Assembly: GCA_022570795.1 (NCBI GenBank)
Contig: JAKUDP010000002.1
Location: 186,001-250,000, forward strand
Source: Sphaerulina vaccinii
Lineage: Eukaryota > Ascomycota > Dothideomycetes > Mycosphaerellales > Mycosphaerellaceae
Length of the DNA stretch: 64,000 nucleotides
Direction of reading: 5' to 3'
This document shows, piece by piece, positions 59,701 through 64,000 of this stretch (positions are counted from its first letter, which is position 1; each line of letters opens with the position of its first letter). The notes under the pieces were generated by a model, which was given only the letters and a program-made list of their open reading frames with translations, was not told the DNA's origin and made no database searches. The position numbers were made by a program, and so were the translations under genes.

Positions 59701-61630
59701 CGAATGGTGTTGCGCAACCACCTGAGACAATCCACATTACGGGACTGCGCGGCCGAGTCTCAGAATCCGCGAGCAGTGTAAGCAACATCGCAAGTATGAA
59801 ACATTCATGCACGCTCCGAGCAGGATCATGCAGTCTTCTTCGCTCGCTCGCAGATTGGCAGTATCAGCCTGACGGCAACCTAGGTGGCACAATCGTCAAA
59901 CTATGCGGAGAGAAGATTGCTCCACACAAGCAGCACAAGTCGAAAAGGCCGCGGTTCGAACAGATTATGGCTCATGTCTGAGGGCGAAGACGCCCACTCG
60001 GTGAGTAGGAGTAGTGATCGGTCCTGGTGCAAGGCAAGGAGTGCAACAAGCTTTCCGAGGTCTCCAATGATACCGCTGCAGATTCCTTCTGGAGGCTGGA
60101 GCTTGAACCCCATGAAGCGCGGTTGATGAATCTGTCCTCGTGAGAGGTCTGTCGATTACCGAACATGGTCCAGCATGTCGTGGCTTGAGATTGAATAGTC
60201 ATTGACTAAGATTGAATTGACAGGCATGCTTGTCTGCAGAATCTCTATTCTGCTGGTCGAGATCGTGTCCATGAAGTGGTGTGTGTCCTCGGCAGGTGTG
60301 ACAACTGTTTCCCGCCCATGTTGGTTCCCCTCCATATGATAAGGAAAAGATCAGCTTGCTTCGTGCCTTGCAGCAGCTCTGAAGGAGGATCGTCCGGACC
60401 GACAGCATTCATGAATGTGGCTTGCATGAAGAGCCCTCAGTGGCATTGCTGATCTCGCAACGAACAGAAGCAGAGCGTGGTTGACTGCTCTCGCAGCGCC
60501 CGATGGCCATTGTGTCGACTCGGGATGCCAACCTGTGTGATGCGATGGTTGAGTGTGAAGACAATTTCGTAGTGTGTCCCTCGTTCCTCGAAAATTGTAA
60601 TCAACACCACGCGATGTTGACAGGAGGAAGGATGCGCCACGCCACGAGACGATGGCGATTTGTGGGCGGGTACCTGCCGCAGATTGTTCCACACGCCGAT
60701 GTGTTCATGGATCAACCTGTGGTCCTCCTTGAGACTATCACCACATCGGACTAGGAGAAGAATGCTCGCGCCTACGGTGCGTAGTAATTTGTAACATCAA
60801 CATTTAGCAGCACGAGTTTCTGGCAAGTGCTTGCCTATCGCCTGCCGCTTCACGCAAGTCGCCTGTTTCATCGACACGCCGCAGACGGAAGAAGTGAACC
60901 AGGTGCGTGGAAGACGCGACCCATTCGGACTCTGCGAGCGTATTCCACGGCCGATCATGAGCTGCATGATGCTGTGCAGCCGACAACGAAGGACCTCTGC
61001 CATGGCGGTGGGAGCATTACGACGACCAGCACCACAACAACTAGTCTTGTGCAGCGCACTGTGGGACCCGATCCATACAGTCATGTAGATCTATATCCAC
61101 GGCCAAAATCCGGCCTTGTGGACTGATCAGCGGCATCTCAAGGATGGCGCTCTGGCGCTCGGGCACTTTTCGTTCAGTTGCTGCGAAGTCCACCTCTCCC
61201 GCGACAAGACCGAGCTTTCGCTGCACCTGGCATCCATGCTTGCATGCTTGTATCGAGCTAAATCTCCGGCTTTTGCATGGGACTCTGCAAGCGTGCCTCT
61301 CAAGGGCCTGCTCCTGCCTTGCGCATGGCTCAGAGTTTCAGTAGCCTCACGCCCGGGCTAACCTGTCGAGAGCTCGTGCTTCGAGGTTTCTGCGCCGTCT
61401 GCGACGCTTCAGCGTGGCATCAATGGCGTTGCTGGGTCATATCTGGGCGATGCTCACTCATGGAAGTCGTCTGCGGGCAGTTTCCTTCTCTGTACTTCAT
61501 CCGCGATCTCTTTCGCGTGTCTGAACCGGGGTTGCTCAAGCTGTCTGAGAACTACTGCGACTCTAATTTCGACCCATGAAACTTCACGAACCACTCCTAT
61601 TGGGGATAGACCCGCTGGGTCGTGGCTCTT
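56707..61630. other. 4.9 kb without a recognisable gene
   Basis: Base composition is ordinary and CpA/TpG are present, so it is not RIPed. Many frames of 60-125 codons occur on both strands, overlap heavily and show no domain, signal peptide or splice logic. I saw no tRNA-like fold, tandem repeat or transposase motif. It could contain a non-coding transcript, a long promoter or an eroded gene. Confidence 0.45.
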
Positions 61631-64000
61631 ATGTACTCAGACGTCCAGCTCGCTTCGCGAGCGCAGACTTCAGGACATCTTCCCACCACGGAACAACAGC
61701 GGTTTAGAAAGGAATACTACTCGAAGAAGACTGCCCAGAACTTAGTTGATGTTGGGTTAGTCAATCCTGACTCGAGATCGAACTCAAGGACTAAGAAGCG
61801 AACAAACGCCGGGCTGTTTAACGTCAGCGTTAAGGAAATCGGTACGATACATCCAACGCACAAGCAACATTGTCCTGCAATAACCCGCAGTTCGCGCATC
61901 GCGTCCTCAAGAACATCTTATAGATCACTGACTGCATTGCCACAGCACCCCAGCGAAGCAAGGTCTACCAGGTACTCCCCTCCCGCTGGCAACCAAATTT
62001 AGGCCAACGTCCGGCTGGTCTATCGAACAACAACTCCGGCTTGGACAACAACACCACGATCGGTCCTCCTCCGGCCCCAGCGGACAAGCGCCTGTTGTCT
62101 GGAGGGAACAAAACCGGGAGACTGCCCGCCGCAACTGAGCACCACGAGCAGCGCAACGATATGTTGAACGCCAAATCTGGAAATCGGCGTGAACGTACCT
62201 TTGTTGGTAGCATATGCGCGGCATGCGACGAGCCACTGGAGCACATTTTGCGCGGCGAACGTATCCTACAGCTGTCCTGCGGCCATGTGTCGCACGAAGC
62301 ATGCTTCTATGAGTATATCAAGGAGTTTGAGGTTCAGAATTGCCCTTCATGTGACAAGCCGCTCGGATTCGACACCAACAGAGGTGGTAACATCGACTTT
62401 GACAATCTGAATAAGCTCGTACGACAGTCCGCACAGACACCCGAACCGAGAGAATATGACCGCAGCCCAGATATGACTCCTGCACCATGGGAAGACGAGT
62501 CTATTCGCCCATCGAGTCATGGAACACAACTGCCAATGCCGTCACTACCTTCAAGAGATCGTCTTCCTCCAGGCCAGGAACATCTCACCGATCGCCGATA
62601 TAAACGATATACTGGCTCACATAGATCGCATGGCAGGAGTGGCAGTGACGATACTGGAGCCATTTCAAGTAACGGCTATCCTAATAGTCATCAGCGTGGC
62701 AGCAGGCGTCCCGAGTATGATGCGGAATCCATGGAAGCGTCTGTGACCAGCCCGCAACACAAAGCCAAGAACGCAATACCTGCACCGCTAGTCACTGTCA
62801 AGAGCGAATTTCCGACTCTTACCAAGTCACGCCATCAGCAGAGCTTGACTTGCCTGGTTACAGTCGAGGTAGTGGATGGTCAATGGCAAGCAAGCACATC
62901 TAATCTTCTTCACCAACCTGGACCTTCCCCAATAGCAGAAGAGATTCTCGAACCACCTCCCAGATTACGGCCGTTCTCTATCCAAAGCAGGCCAGTTGAC
63001 AGCGTACATGAGGATACAGCATTGCAGCGCCTTCGAGAGGATCTGGCGCGACGAGTGGAGAACTGGCATGGACTGGAGTTTGAAAGGTTTGGCAGACTTG
63101 TTCTCCATGGAGTCCTTCGCGTGGGCAAAGATCGGCAGACTTGGCAGGAGCTAGAATGCTACTTGTTCAGCGAGATGTTGATCTGCGTGAAGGAGAAGAA
63201 ACTAGTCACCAACGGCAGTCAAACATGGGATGATACGGAAGGACCGAAGACGAAGACCCGGTGTACTCTGAAGGGCTCGATTCTGGTGAAGAAGCATCTC
63301 GATCAAGTGGAGACTTCTATTGAGCGCGACGTGTTGACACTGCAGCTCAGTGTGACCGAACTTCCAGCCTTCCATTTGCAATTCCACGATTCGGAGCAAC
63401 TCGATACATGGCGAAGGACCCTTCTCGACCTCGCGCGACCCGAACCACAATCACTCACATATGCTGAGTACGACCATGCCGCGTCTGCGGAAGAAGATTA
63501 CAACTACAGACGCGTGAAGAGGGAGTCATCGATACACTCATCATATGGCAGTCGATCGCAAGGTACTGCTCCTACTGAGTATACAAACTCACGATACGGT
63601 GCACAGGACTGGAGGTTGGGCGCTCCGTCACTGCATATACCAGTGGATATCGTTGTGGTGGTGCCAGTCACTCCTTCCATGCAAGGATCGAAGGTGAATG
63701 TGCTCCGCGACTCACTCCGCTTTATGGTAGCAAACCTAGGTGCTCGCGACCGTATGGGTCTGGTCACTTTTGGCTCTGGCAGTGGAGCGACTGCACTGGT
63801 CGGCATGACCACCAAAATCTGGAACGGATGGGCTAAAGCGATCGACTCGATTCGCCCAGTCGGTGTGAAGAATATCCGAGCGGATGTGGTCGATGGTGCC
63901 AATGTCGCCATTGACCTGCTGATGCAGCGAAGATCTTCTAGTCAGCTGTCGCATGTTGTGCTCATCAGCGACTCTTCAACGTCAGACCACGATAGCGTGG
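61631..64000 (+). CDS. Far1-like scaffold: RING, PH and vWA domains (runs off the right edge)
   Basis: The most consistent model is join(61631..61841,61946..>64000); the frame from 61,924 stays open to the window end. The first exon (MYSDVQLASR...) is basic. A RING-H2 finger lies at 62,215-62,360: CAAC, CGHVSHEAC, CPSC. A Ser/Pro-rich linker follows, then a PH-like domain at about 63,090-63,435 (FGRLVLHGVLRVGK, ECYLFSEMLICVKEKK, WRRTLLDL). A vWA domain starts at about 63,630 (DIVVVVPVTPSM) and includes DRMGLVTFGSG and HVVLISDSS. RING-PH-vWA is the layout of Far1, the pheromone-response scaffold related to yeast Ste5, in filamentous ascomycetes. The MIDAS start is VPVTPS in place of D-x-S-x-S, so metal binding by the vWA domain is doubtful. 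The 5' exon and intron are less certain than the rest. Confidence 0.75.

Noticed and set aside
59930..59985. GGTTCGAA motif resembling a tRNA B box
   Set aside because: No acceptor or anticodon stems could be paired around it and there is no A box at the right distance.

Overview
The window looks like nuclear DNA of a filamentous ascomycete (Pezizomycotina, probably a Dothideomycete). Introns are short (about 48-150 nt) GT-AG introns. Several protein types are typical of these fungi: a fungal rhodopsin-domain membrane protein, a DUF3669 protein, an Ofd1/Tpa1-type dioxygenase and a Far1-like scaffold. A 29.5-kb block carries the signature of repeat-induced point mutation (RIP). The taxonomic call is an inference; no rRNA or other marker is present.

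Left gene segment (1-7.1 kb). It holds the start of a minus-strand gene leaving the window, a small coiled-coil protein, a 147-aa RNase III-like protein that has lost most catalytic acids, a 690-aa three-domain protein (P-loop kinase / HAD phosphatase / uracil-phosphoribosyltransferase-like) and a 292-aa TPD-motif nuclease with a Cys/His N-terminus. The last two genes are convergent. They sit between two inverted arms, each carrying the same promoter plus RNase III-like gene. The left arm is intact. The right arm runs into the AT-rich block and is destroyed by RIP.

AT-rich island (about 7.09-36.66 kb). CpA and TpG are almost absent, TpA is in excess and stop codons saturate all frames. Two Ty3/gypsy elements can be delimited. 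One is minus-strand, about 8.0-13.9 kb, with 164-bp LTRs and a 50-bp minisatellite just inside its 5' LTR. The other is plus-strand, 21.7-29.1 kb, with about 184-bp LTRs, a perfect 5-bp target duplication and milder RIP. The rest of the island (14-21.7 kb and 29.1-36.7 kb) is RIP-degraded sequence I could not assign; its last 4.4 kb is even poorer in G+C.

Right gene segment (36.7-64 kb). It starts with a cytochrome P450 gene carrying two frameshifts, then an intronless cyanuric-acid-hydrolase/barbiturase-family enzyme (a bacterial-type family, so a transfer candidate) and a six-exon rhodopsin-domain membrane protein. Next come Ofd1, a BTB/POZ protein, an unknown 179-aa protein, a DUF3669 protein, a secreted beta-lactamase-fold serine hydrolase, a decayed gene with in-frame stops, a small two-exon protein and a secreted TAP-like alpha/beta hydrolase. 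A 4.9-kb stretch without a recognisable gene follows. A RING-PH-vWA Far1-like scaffold gene then runs off the right edge.
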